Below, piece by piece: positions 24,432 through 32,513 of a DNA stretch of 37,807 bases. Source of the stretch: Nostoc sp. NOS(2021) (GTDB lineage Bacteria > Cyanobacteriota > Cyanobacteriia > Cyanobacteriales > Nostocaceae); contig NZ_JABXKM010000116.1 in NCBI RefSeq assembly GCF_017115025.1, positions 1 to 37,807 on the forward strand, in the 5' to 3' direction. Both the position numbers and the translations under genes were made by a program. The notes beneath the pieces were generated by a model. It did not search any database and was not told the DNA's origin. It saw only the letters and a program-made list of their open reading frames with translations. The stretch's first letter is position 1, and every line of letters begins with the position of its first letter.

Positions 24432-25052
24432 CTAAACTAGGGTTTTAGACAAGGAACTCTTAAAGGTGTGCAACATAATTCCCAGAATCTTATCGACAGA
24501 ATTAACATAATATTCAATTGAGTCAATGCAAACAGTATTCTGTTCTAAAGTTAAGAATTTCCAAGCGGTTCCACTTGTGACTGCTCCATAGATGACTGGA
24601 ATCTCATTACCTGCTCTTTGATTAAATATGTGAGCAGCAATCATTGTGGCTGCACATTGCCCCAATCCGGCGATGATATTCTCATTTTTGGCCTCTACAA
24701 CAGTGACTACTGGAGCGCTGATAAAATACTGTTCACCAGATGCACTGAGGATGAAGTCACAAAAACCTGAAAGTCCTTGAGTAGGATCAACATTGAATTC
24801 TGTACCTGAAAATAAGCTGATCTGATAATCTAACTGTCGCCTTACCTCAGACAGAATCGGAGCGATTAAGAACTCAGAACGAGCTTTTTCGCTATTAATG
24901 GCAGTTGCTAAAGTTAGGTTCTCATCTAGCAACCGCTTCAGTAAGTCAGATGGCTGGACACCCTCTACAGTCAGAAACAGATTACGTGTCTCTTCCAGAG
25001 TTAAGCCAAACGCATTTCTTACTTTAGCGAGACTAAAATCACTGTATGCCAT
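24432..25052 (-). CDS. PD-(D/E)XK-nuclease-like hypothetical protein
   Basis: A 206-aa protein with the residue pattern of a PD-(D/E)XK core: Glu60 in KARSEFLIAPIL, Asp99 in GFCDFIL, then Glu120-Ala-Lys122 in VVTVVEAKNENIIAGLGQC, and Gln132. This is the usual E...D...ExK...Q arrangement of type I restriction HsdR-like or transposon nucleases. No partner methylase or helicase is adjacent, so a stand-alone role is likely. Many cyanobacteria carry similar uncharacterised genes. Activity is inferred from pattern only. Confidence 0.65.
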   Translation of the reverse strand: MAYSDFSLAKVRNAFGLTLEETRNLFLTVEGVQPSDLLKRLLDENLTLATAINSEKARSEFLIAPILSEVRRQLDYQISLFSGTEFNVDPTQGLSGFCDFILSASGEQYFISAPVVTVVEAKNENIIAGLGQCAATMIAAHIFNQRAGNEIPVIYGAVTSGTAWKFLTLEQNTVCIDSIEYYVNSVDKILGIMLHTFKSSLSKTLV

Positions 25053-25158
25053 AGACTTCTGCTCCAGTTCTATCTTAATTGTGCATGGCTTCCCCGTCTT
25101 TGCAAGATATTGCTTCGTTAGCAGGCTCGCCTCTCAAATATTCCGTCTGAACGCGAAA

Positions 25159-26028
25159 TTAAAAATACCTAGAGAAAAGCCAAATAATCACTCCAGTTCC
25201 CAATACACAAATAATCCCCGCCAAACCAGCTAGAGGTTTTTTATTCTTACCTGTAAACCAGTCAGAGACTTTACCAGTGTAAATAATTAGTTCGGCTGTA
25301 TCTATGGTAGCGATCGCCCATATCCATCCCGCGTGCAATCCCCAGGCTAAACCCAAATTGCCGCTTGCAGCAAAGCGTGCCAACACCAGCACCATTCCCA
25401 TCAGCCACAATCCAGGGAGTTGGGGTGCCGTTTCGCGCTGCTCCCAAACCAAGTGTAGTAAGGCAAAAATCAAGCTAGAAATTGCGGCTGCTACCCAAAT
25501 TGGATAATCCTGCGCTAATTCAGTGAACAGGAAACCGCGAAAAACTAACTCTTCTATCCCACCCACTAATAACGCTATCAAGAAAATCGGTAGCAAGATG
25601 GGTAGTACTAACTTGAAATTCGTCTTTTCAAAACAACACCAACCTAACCCAAATTGCCCACTAAATACAATAGCTAGGCTCACCACTCCCAAACTGAAAC
25701 CTAGTGCTAAAGAACCAAGAGTTGAAAGATTCCCAACAAAGCCGTAATCCGAAAAAGATTTATTGGTCAGCCAATTAACTCCCCACAGAATCAGGGGAGC
25801 CAATAGGTAGAGTGACAACAATAACGGCATCTTTTGCTCTGGCTGCAAAGGCTTGGGAGGTTGCCAATTGAGCAATATTGCTGATACTGTTGCGATCGGC
25901 AACCAGCAAACTATCCAGAAAATAAAAAATGCCATCACTACAACTAGTGCTGGTGCATTTTCCATAAACGCCAGTAGGACGTTGACCGAAGGCTCAAAGA
26001 AAGTTATCAAAATAAACAAAAAAAACAC
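25159..26028 (-). CDS. CPBP family intramembrane glutamic endopeptidase
   Basis: A 289-aa multi-spanning membrane protein (about eight hydrophobic segments) of the CPBP/ABI (CAAX prenyl protease 2-like) family. The motifs are EELVFRGF (Glu159, Glu160, Arg164), FALLHLVWE (His192) and LAWGLHAGW (His232), which form the active site in the family. Substrates of bacterial CPBP proteases are mostly unknown. The gene precedes the PD-(D/E)XK-like gene on the same strand with a 106-bp gap. Confidence 0.92.
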   Translation of the reverse strand: MFFLFILITFFEPSVNVLLAFMENAPALVVVMAFFIFWIVCWLPIATVSAILLNWQPPKPLQPEQKMPLLLSLYLLAPLILWGVNWLTNKSFSDYGFVGNLSTLGSLALGFSLGVVSLAIVFSGQFGLGWCCFEKTNFKLVLPILLPIFLIALLVGGIEELVFRGFLFTELAQDYPIWVAAAISSLIFALLHLVWEQRETAPQLPGLWLMGMVLVLARFAASGNLGLAWGLHAGWIWAIATIDTAELIIYTGKVSDWFTGKNKKPLAGLAGIICVLGTGVIIWLFSRYF

Positions 26029-26213
26029 GATAGACTTCTTGCACTATAGATTTCTTGCTGATTAATCAAGACTCTACTAAAATTGGTGACTCCTGCAAGG
26101 GGTCTAATCGTATTTTTTACCTGGGACAAAATTTTCTAAATAGAGCTACTAATTTGCTGTCGGAGTAAGGACAAGTTATCATCACCTGAAACTTATCCCT
26201 ACCATCAGCAAAT

Positions 26214-26651
26214 TTACTCTTCCTCTTCCAAATCTTCGTCCGAGTCGTCGGAGTCTACATCTTGTGAGGTTAGTTTTTTATCGCTTTCACCGAGTTGAAT
26301 CAGGTGAATATGCTTGTATCCCAATCTAATTTCAAACTCATCTCCAGATTTTAAGCCCATTGCTTTGGTATATGTAGCACCAATCACAATCTGACCATTT
26401 TGATGGACACTAACCCGATATGTCGGTTCACGACCACGACCATCTTTAGGTGCTTCTGGACTTAGAGGAATTCCTCTAGCCGATAGCAAAGCGTCATAAA
26501 AATCGGTGAGATTGACACGAACCTGGTTATTCTTGGTAACAGTGTAATAGCCGCACTGTTTAGCTCTTTCTCGGCGCGGTAAAGTGGAAAGTTCTTTTAC
26601 TTTAGCAAGTAGTGCTTTTCCGGTTAATGGCGCGGTTGCAGTTTCAGTCAT
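26214..26651 (-). CDS. cyAbrB-type transcriptional regulator
   Basis: A 145-aa regulator of the cyanobacterial AbrB family, which links carbon/nitrogen balance, hydrogenase and other gene expression. The conserved N-terminal part is LTGKALLAKVKELSTLPRRE, then RAKQCGYYTVTKNNQVRVNL. The C-terminal swapped-hairpin DNA-binding part contains RVSVHQNGQIVIGATYTKAM and GDEFEIRLGYKHIHLIQL. A strongly acidic tail (DSDDSDEDLEEEE) ends the protein. The ATG at 26651 is used; the frame extends three codons upstream to a TTG. Whether it is cyAbrB1 or cyAbrB2 is not certain, so no symbol is given. Confidence 0.92.
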   Translation of the reverse strand: MTETATAPLTGKALLAKVKELSTLPRRERAKQCGYYTVTKNNQVRVNLTDFYDALLSARGIPLSPEAPKDGRGREPTYRVSVHQNGQIVIGATYTKAMGLKSGDEFEIRLGYKHIHLIQLGESDKKLTSQDVDSDDSDEDLEEEE

Positions 26652-28121
26652 TATGCTCAAATTTTCCTTACTCTCTCCAAACTGATAAACGATGTACTCT
26701 CATGCCAGCATTTGACTTTTTAGCATTTGCATAGAGCTACTTAGGACTCTAGTGTAACGGGTGAATTCCTGCTGATAGGAGCCAAAAGCACTTCTATATA
26801 TGGTTGTCCACAACAAATTAGAGGTCATAGTTGCCACAGACATTAATTTTGCTGATTTTGCGGCACTTTTAACCATTATTCGCCATTAGAAATGAAATTG
26901 TTTTCTCTTTTGGCGCTACTGTAGCGGTGTAACTTTCAGCCACCTTAACAAATTGGGTTGGTTCTACTACAAATAAGTCGTAGAACCAAAAAATTGCAGG
27001 TTTTCCACTTTGAGTGCTTGCCCTTCTGGCCAATGAGCAAGTAGAGTTTTCTCTACTCCTACTCTCAAGCTTAGGACAGCATAGTATTTCAATAGAGTCC
27101 TACGGGCATATGCCCTTTTGTCCTGCCAGTAGAGACGCGAATTTTCGTGTCTCTACATTACGAATCAACAAAGCAGTAGTAGCCGCGCTTATACGGCTAT
27201 TGATTCTGGTTTTGTCACTTCGTAATTTTATATTAAATACTAGCATGGACTAATAATAGCAAAATAGTTGTTTAATTTTGAATTAAAGTTGCTGGTAAAT
27301 TTTTATTTAAATTTCTAGACTTAAAGCTTGGAAAAAGCAGTGAGGATTTTCCTAACCCTTGATTGCAAGCGTGAGTATTGCCCTATGGCTTTTATAAAAA
27401 TTTATCTAATATAGACTGGTCGTTTTGACCAATGAGTTAAATCCAAGATGTTCTTGATTGAGAGGAGGCAAAAATCTAAAAGTCTCGCGTATCAAGGATT
27501 CCCGGTGCAAGAACTTTTATTTGAAGTGGTGAGGATTTTTCCTCGGTTTATTACTGTAAGCTTAAAAGCGGTCAGAGGATTTTGTACGTCTGTCTATGGG
27601 AAGAATAAATATCTTAACATCTGCCTACCGCTTGATTGCCACTACTATATATTGAACATGTGCTTTTACACTTCTATATAATCAAAAAATTCAGATGAAG
27701 CTACCGCTTGACGGAATTTTCCAGCCAGGACTGCTTGACTCAAGTTGACATCAAGACGTGTCGCTAACCTGATATGCATTTAATTTGGATATGATCGCTA
27801 GGTTAAAGATAAACCTAAGTGCCTTTCTGAGCAAACCCCGTTTCCTTTATATTCCCAAACAGCTAAATTCAATGCAAAGCTGCGATTACATTTTTGGCGT
27901 TTTAACTCAGAATTTGACACAAATATTGCTGACAGCGCTGCTACAAGTAAAATTTTAATGGTTATCCTTAAGTTAGAATCAGTCGCTCTTTCCTCGTCAG
28001 CCTGTTAACACCAGGGTTTGAATTAAGGGCAAAAAAAGTATAGCTCACTTTTCACAACTACCTGCCTTGACTGATGATTGTTGAGGCTGGTGAAGCAATT
28101 TTAAAATTTTGGTTAGTGGTC
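26652..28121. other. 1.47-kb gene-poor region upstream of sdhB
   Basis: No convincing protein gene is present. Open frames at 27014-27253 and 27448-27681 lack family resemblance and good starts. Several strong hairpins cluster at 26958-27156: GGTTCTAC/GTAGAACC, GTAGAG-TTTT-CTCTAC (27041-27056), the palindrome GGGCATATGCCC and GTAGAGAC.../...GTCTCTAC (27129-27156). The cyAbrB promoter lies just above 26651, and the sdhB promoter presumably near its 3' end. A non-coding RNA is possible. Confidence 0.5.
27129..27156. repeat. Hairpin repeat GTAGAGACGCGAA/TTCGTGTCTCTAC
   Basis: Complementary arms (one G-T position) around a TTTT-type centre. A GAGACGCGATT-type relative is at 1056-1077. It is probably a dispersed cyanobacterial repeat. 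Confidence 0.6.
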
Positions 28122-29135
28122 ATGGAAGTTATTTTTAAGGTCATTCGACAGCAACAAAATTCCTCCCCTGTTGTGCAAACCTACCTTGTAGAGGCAGAAC
28201 CAGGTAATACAATCCTGGATTGCCTGAATCATATTAAGTGGGAGCAAGATGGAACTTTGGCATTTCGCAAAAATTGCCGCAATACCATTTGTGGTAGCTG
28301 TGCTATGCGAATTAATGGGCGTTCGGCTTTAGCTTGTAAGGAAAATGTTGGCAGTGAACTTGCCAGATTACAACAAATACCATCATCCCCAAGTAAAGTA
28401 AATGCCATTGGCGAAATCACGATCGCCCCTCTGGGCAATATGCCCGTGATTAAAGATTTGGTTGTAGATATGAGCAGTTTCTGGAATAATCTAGAGGCAG
28501 TTGCTCCTTATGTGAGTACGGCAGCACGACAAGTACCAGAAAGAGAGTTTTTGCAAACACCAGAAGAGCGATCGCGCCTCGATCAAACTGGCAACTGTAT
28601 TATGTGCGGTGCTTGTTACTCTGAATGCAACGCCCGTGAAGTTAATCCAGACTTTGTAGGCCCCCATGCCCTTGCCAAAGCTTACCGGATGGTAGCAGAC
28701 TCCCGCGATCGCGATACCGAAAATCGCTTAGAAAGCTACAACGAAGGTACTAAAGGCGTATGGGGTTGCACCCGTTGTTTGTACTGCGATTCAGTTTGTC
28801 CAATGGAAGTTGCACCATTAGAACAAATCACCAAAATTAAACAAGAAATTCTCACCCAGAAACAAGCCAGCGATAGTCGCTCAATTCGTCACCGAAAAGT
28901 ATTGGTGGATTTAGTTAAAGAAGGTGGTTGGATTGATGAACGTCAATTTGGTTTACAAGTTGTCGGTAACTATTTTCGGGATTTAAAAGGATTACTCAGT
29001 ATTGCACCCCTCGGTTTGCGGATGCTCCTCCGAGGTAAGTTTCCCCTGTCATTTGAAGCTTCTGAAGGGACAGAACAAGTGCGATCGCTCATTGAATCTG
29101 TGCAACAAGAAAAGGAACTGGGGACTAGGTATTAG
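28122..29135 (+). CDS. sdhB: Succinate dehydrogenase/fumarate reductase iron-sulfur subunit
   Basis: A 337-aa electron-transfer subunit that moves electrons from the flavoprotein (not in the window) to the quinone pool at the thylakoid or cytoplasmic membrane. The [2Fe-2S] site is CRNTICGSCAMRINGRSALA plus the next Cys (CX4CX2CX11C). Two further clusters are CIMCGACYSEC and CTRCLYCDSVCP. The last motif has a fourth Cys where E. coli SdhB has Ile, so this site may hold [4Fe-4S] instead of [3Fe-4S]. The start is the ATG at 28122, since the frame's earlier ATG at 28074 adds 16 residues not expected in the family. Confidence 0.93.
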   Translation: MEVIFKVIRQQQNSSPVVQTYLVEAEPGNTILDCLNHIKWEQDGTLAFRKNCRNTICGSCAMRINGRSALACKENVGSELARLQQIPSSPSKVNAIGEITIAPLGNMPVIKDLVVDMSSFWNNLEAVAPYVSTAARQVPEREFLQTPEERSRLDQTGNCIMCGACYSECNAREVNPDFVGPHALAKAYRMVADSRDRDTENRLESYNEGTKGVWGCTRCLYCDSVCPMEVAPLEQITKIKQEILTQKQASDSRSIRHRKVLVDLVKEGGWIDERQFGLQVVGNYFRDLKGLLSIAPLGLRMLLRGKFPLSFEASEGTEQVRSLIESVQQEKELGTRY

Positions 29136-29200
29136 GGATTGGGTATTAGGGATTGGGATTAAAAGAATTCTTTCCCAGTCCCCAGTCCCCAGTCCCCATT
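29127..29200. repeat. STRR: GGGATTG/CAGTCCC heptamers
   Basis: Tandem TATTAGGGATTGGG-type units overlap the last codons of sdhB, then CAGTCCC units run to the TolB-like gene. The two halves are partly complementary and may fold between the convergent genes. Confidence 0.7.
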
Positions 29201-29203
29201 TTT

Positions 29204-29728
29204 TCAACGCGGCTCTTGAGGTATATTCAACGGCTGTCCATTCCGGTCATATACTAAAATATCCCACTGCCCGTTGTTACTAGATTCAAAAGCAATCCTA
29301 CTACCATCAGCGCTAATTGTCGGGTTGCGGACTTCCGCTTGTAGATTATTAGTCAAATTCCGTGATTGGCGTGTTTCCCGGTCGTAGAGAAAAATAGCCG
29401 ATCGCCCCTGACGGCTAGCCGCAAACACAATATAACGCCCATCTTGTGAAACGCTAGGATGAGTTGCGATCGCGTCAAAGGAGTTTAAACCTGGCAAATC
29501 GACTAAATCACGAGTTACCGTATCAAACATATAAACATCTTGGCTACCCCGTCGGTCAGTAATAAAAACAATGTATCTCCCAGAAATTTGGGGGTCTAAT
29601 TCCGACGCTAAACTATTGAGACTCCGACCCCCCGGATCAAAGGGATAACTCAAAATCCGAGGGTAGCCAAAACATCCAGTCAGTAAACTTAAGCAGAAAA
29701 ATACAGGTATAAAAAAAACACGTTTCAT
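29204..29728 (-). CDS. TolB-repeat lipoprotein (downstream paralog)
   Basis: A 174-aa exported protein. The signal peptide ends in the lipobox LLTGC (about residues 15-19), so it is a predicted lipoprotein. The body has three TolB/WD40-like beta-propeller repeats with GRYIVFITDRRGSQDVYMFD, GRYIVFAASRQGRSAIFLYD and SRIAFESSNNGQWDILVYDR. It is paralogous to the gene just upstream and on the same strand. With three repeats it is too short for a closed propeller on its own. Role unknown, probably cell-envelope binding. Confidence 0.85.
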   Translation of the reverse strand: MKRVFFIPVFFCLSLLTGCFGYPRILSYPFDPGGRSLNSLASELDPQISGRYIVFITDRRGSQDVYMFDTVTRDLVDLPGLNSFDAIATHPSVSQDGRYIVFAASRQGRSAIFLYDRETRQSRNLTNNLQAEVRNPTISADGSRIAFESSNNGQWDILVYDRNGQPLNIPQEPR

Positions 29729-29801
29729 ATATTAGTCATTAGTCATTAGTCAATAGTCTCACAACTCTTAACTCCTAACTCCTAACTCCTAACTGTCTCC
29801 T
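29729..29801. repeat. STRR between the TolB paralogs
   Basis: TTAGTCA heptamers (about 29732-29755) followed by CTAACTC heptamers (about 29768-29793). Confidence 0.8.
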
Positions 29802-30362
29802 CTACGGAGGTGAACCCACAGTTGCACCATTAGGAATATCTAATTCAATATTTGGCCCCCGGTCTAGAACTTCAATATCCCACTGACCACGGGTGGCGGT
29901 TTCAAAGACAATATAGCGTCCATCTGGGCTGATATTTGGTTTTCTGACCCAGCCGCGATAGATTGGTGTGACGATTTGTGATTGTTGCGTAGCGCGATCG
30001 TAAAGCGCCACCACAGGTCTACCTTGGTCACTAGTAAGATAAGAAATGTAACGCCCGGTGTAGCTCAAACTAGGACTTTCGGCAATTGTTTCCTGTCGGT
30101 TTATCCCCGGTGTACTAATAAACAGTTGCCTCTCCAAATCGTACACTAGTAGCTGCTGATTACCATTCCGATTAGATACAAACGCTAAAAAGCGCCCATT
30201 TCCACTCAAAGCAGGTTGCTCCTCGGTGTAGCGACTGTTGAGGGAAGTAGGCCCTATGAGAATATCATTAGAACCACAAGATACAAGCAAACTTGTTAAA
30301 CCAAAAACCAGGCTCCAATGAATTGGTCTTTGGAGCCAAAATGTAGGCGTAAATTTTTCCAC
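29802..30362 (-). CDS. TolB-repeat lipoprotein (upstream paralog)
   Basis: A 186-aa exported protein with a signal peptide ending in the lipobox LLVSC (about residues 25-29). Three TolB-like repeats follow (GRFLAFVSNRNGNQQLLVYD, GRYISYLTSDQGRPVVALYD, GRYIVFETATRGQWDIEVLD). Sequence and repeat count parallel the downstream gene, so they arose by tandem duplication. The gene lies 47 bp after ycf66 on the same strand and may be co-transcribed with it. Confidence 0.86.
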   Translation of the reverse strand: MEKFTPTFWLQRPIHWSLVFGLTSLLVSCGSNDILIGPTSLNSRYTEEQPALSGNGRFLAFVSNRNGNQQLLVYDLERQLFISTPGINRQETIAESPSLSYTGRYISYLTSDQGRPVVALYDRATQQSQIVTPIYRGWVRKPNISPDGRYIVFETATRGQWDIEVLDRGPNIELDIPNGATVGSPP

Positions 30363-30409
30363 CTCAACTGTTTTCCGTCGCCTCTAAACCTACTTCCACG
30401 CCAACTGTT

Positions 30410-31336
30410 TTAAACATCGTCATCAAAATCGGTCGAATTATCGGGCCGCTCATTTGGCTTTTCAATCGGGTTGTATGGCACATAATCAGTTGGGATCGCC
30501 TCATCATCTTCGCGCGGTCTTCGAGGAGCCGAGTCAGTGGGCGGACGACGCCTTCTCGGTCTGGGAGCAACATCATCTTCACGACTTTCGGGTTGCTGGG
30601 GTCTGTTATTACTGCGACGAGAAGGTTTTCTGACTTCCCCACCCGAACTTTCCCAATCATCAACTTCCCTAGATGAAGAACCCCAATTTTCTTCTTCAGA
30701 GCTTTCAGAAGGGCGATTCACCGGACGCCCAGAAGTACGCTGACGCGTTCTATCCCCTGGAGCCTGTCTTTCACTACTGCTGCCGTTGCGGCGTTCTGAA
30801 CGACGGGGGGGTTGCTCCCTGTAGTAGTCATCACGAGTTGAAACCTCATCCCTGCTACCCTGAATCCGGGGACGCGAGGGGCGTTCTTCCTCGTCTTCAT
30901 AAGGCAGTGGATCTAAGTCTGCCTCCATCTGAGCTCCATACCTCTTGCGATTACGGTTCATTGAGTAATTTTTGCTTACCTCTCGGTCTTCGTCTTCGTC
31001 CACAATCGGAGTGTTGCGCTTTGCTTGCTGGGTAGCTATACTCCGCAGACGAATACTTTCAACTGCAAAAAATACAGTTGTGCCGACTAAAAGCAGTTGA
31101 CCGAATTGTAAAATCGGGTCTAGCCGCCATCCTTGAAAAACGAGAATGAAGCCGCAGAGCAAGCCGACTGCCGCAAAAAAGATATCTTGATCCCGTGACA
31201 ATTCTGGACGCACAGTGCGGAGAAAATACAGTGCTGCCCCAGCCACAGCCAGGAAAATTCCTAGAATACTGGCTGAGTTTGCCCCAAAATTAACCTGAGC
31301 CAGAAAACTGGCTGAGTTCAGCCCAAAATTTATCAT
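30410..31336 (-). CDS. ycf66: Ycf66 family protein
   Basis: A 308-aa protein whose N-terminal 110 residues match Ycf66 of cyanobacteria and plastids: GIFLAVAGAALYFLRTVRPE, IFFAAVGLLCGFILVFQGWR, LDPILQFGQLLLVGTTVFFA. These give three or four membrane segments. The remaining two-thirds is disordered and rich in Arg, Ser, Pro, Glu and Asp. The first residues are duplicated (FGLNSASFLAQVNFGANSAS), so the ancestral start may be a few codons later, near the second copy. Function unknown; psbX lies upstream on the same strand. Confidence 0.88.
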   Translation of the reverse strand: MINFGLNSASFLAQVNFGANSASILGIFLAVAGAALYFLRTVRPELSRDQDIFFAAVGLLCGFILVFQGWRLDPILQFGQLLLVGTTVFFAVESIRLRSIATQQAKRNTPIVDEDEDREVSKNYSMNRNRKRYGAQMEADLDPLPYEDEEERPSRPRIQGSRDEVSTRDDYYREQPPRRSERRNGSSSERQAPGDRTRQRTSGRPVNRPSESSEEENWGSSSREVDDWESSGGEVRKPSRRSNNRPQQPESREDDVAPRPRRRRPPTDSAPRRPREDDEAIPTDYVPYNPIEKPNERPDNSTDFDDDV

Positions 31337-31581
31337 TGCTGTTTTCCCAATATCAAATCTATGTTAGCGAGTCACAATTAAAATCACTACTCTAATTAGT
31401 CAGGATATATTGAAGCTTCAAAGCCTCTGGCAAAGAAGCTCTGAAGCTGTTCACCAAAAAGTAAAAAAACCTATGTCTGTCAGCTAAAACTGCTTCTAGC
31501 GGCAAATACTGCTGCTTTTGGTGCAATTATAAATACCTAACAGACAATCGGTTGTGAGAGTCGAATTGACTCTCATAAGCA

Positions 31582-31701
31582 TTATGAACGCTGAATTTTA
31601 TCTTTCTGGCTAATGAAAATAAGACCAACTGTAACGGGTATCACAACAATTGCACTACCCCAAGCCAAACTCCAAAGAAAATTTGCTAAAGAAGGCGTCA
31701 T
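31582..31701 (-). CDS. psbX: Photosystem II protein PsbX
   Basis: A 39-residue protein beginning MTPSLANFLWSLAWGSAIVV and ending LIFISQKDKIQRS. The start MTPSLANFLWSL and the single membrane helix followed by SQ(K/R)D are diagnostic of PsbX, a one-helix subunit at the edge of photosystem II near cytochrome b559 that affects quinone exchange. The ATG at 31701 has a GAGAAG-like ribosome-binding sequence. It lies 245 bp upstream of ycf66 on the same strand. The gene is short and easily missed. Confidence 0.95.
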   Translation of the reverse strand: MTPSLANFLWSLAWGSAIVVIPVTVGLIFISQKDKIQRS

Positions 31702-32007
31702 ACTTCTCAACCTTTTTTTACACACTTCATCCTAATTTTAATAGTGTATTACTTTCTTGAGAAGCCTCTAAGTCTGAACTGCCAAACTGGTAACTGCTTT
31801 CACCGGTTGTTGAGTTAACCGCGTGAGCGTGTTTGCTTTTGTATTTCAGAAGGGGGTGACAGCATTTGGTTAAAATGATCATGAGAGTGCTTTACAAAGC
31901 TTAAAATTTCTTGGCGATGTCTACGACGGGCTATTCGGCGTCGCAAAGCACCGCTTGCCGTTGCCTAAGTTTTTTCTTTCTTTACAGATAGATAGTAGCT
32001 GAAACCG
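31702..32007. other. Divergent region between psbX and the YggT gene
   Basis: Contains the promoters of psbX (minus) and the YggT gene (plus). About 31912-31965 is another GC-rich dispersed repeat fragment (GGCGATGTCTACGACGGGCT), related to 10123-10142. No gene is seen. Confidence 0.45.
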
Positions 32008-32301
32008 ATGACTGGTGTTGATCTGACTGCTTGGATTCTCGGCCCTGTGTTAGGGCTGATGACATTTTTATTTATATTTCGGATCATTCTCACTTGGTAT
32101 CCGCAAGTGGATCTGAATCGTTTGCCCTTTAATTTAATAGCTTGGCCCACTGAACCATTTTTAGTGCCCTTGCGAAAGCTGGTGCAACCTATAGGCGGGG
32201 TGGACATTACACCTATTATTTGGGTTGGTATCTTCAGCCTGCTGCGAGAAATCCTGCTAGGTCAGCAAGGATTGCTGACTATGCTATCTCGTGTGAATTA
32301 G
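32008..32301 (+). CDS. YggT (Ycf19) family membrane protein
   Basis: A 97-aa protein with two membrane helices (about residues 8-30 and 67-86) and the family motif between them: ILTWYPQVDLNRLPFNLIAW followed by PTEPFLVPLRKLVQPIGGVD. YggT/Ycf19 proteins occur in bacteria and plastids and have been linked to membrane organisation, osmotic tolerance and, in photosynthetic organisms, chloroplast or nucleoid distribution. Which role applies here is not evident. The ATG at 32008 is clear. The gene is monocistronic, converging with accC. Confidence 0.92.
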   Translation: MTGVDLTAWILGPVLGLMTFLFIFRIILTWYPQVDLNRLPFNLIAWPTEPFLVPLRKLVQPIGGVDITPIIWVGIFSLLREILLGQQGLLTMLSRVN

Positions 32302-32337
32302 GGATGGGGCATGGGGCAATTCAATTTTGGATTTTGG

Positions 32338-32513
32338 ATTGACGATAGCGGAGCGTAAAGCCTTCGGCATAGCTTCGCTTAGAGCGAGTCCGCGTACTCC
32401 TGCCCAGAAGCAAGCTACGCCTTGGTCTCGTAGAGAGCGTCTTTTGGATTAAATTTCAATTCTTTAATCCAAAATCTAAAATCTAAAATTCTTACTCCCC
32501 ACTCCCCACTCCC
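32338..32513. repeat. Dispersed repeat, inverted relative to the window's right edge
   Basis: 32430-32507 is the reverse complement of 37640-37717 over 78 positions with one mismatch. The adjoining 32340-32429 shares shorter blocks with 37718-37807 (GAGTACGCGGACTCGCTCTA, GCGTAGCTTGC, GCTATGCCG in the other orientation). It includes a 12-bp hairpin, TTTTGGATTAAA / TTTAATCCAAAA, at 32442-32474. Confidence 0.85.

Noticed and set aside
27014..27253. 79-codon frame in the same gap
   Set aside because: Runs through several hairpin repeats, so is most likely non-coding.
27448..27681. 77-codon frame in the gap upstream of sdhB
   Set aside because: No family similarity, unusual composition, no convincing start.
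32442..32474. 12-bp hairpin considered as accC terminator
   Set aside because: No T-run follows on the minus strand and it is part of a dispersed repeat copied at 37640.
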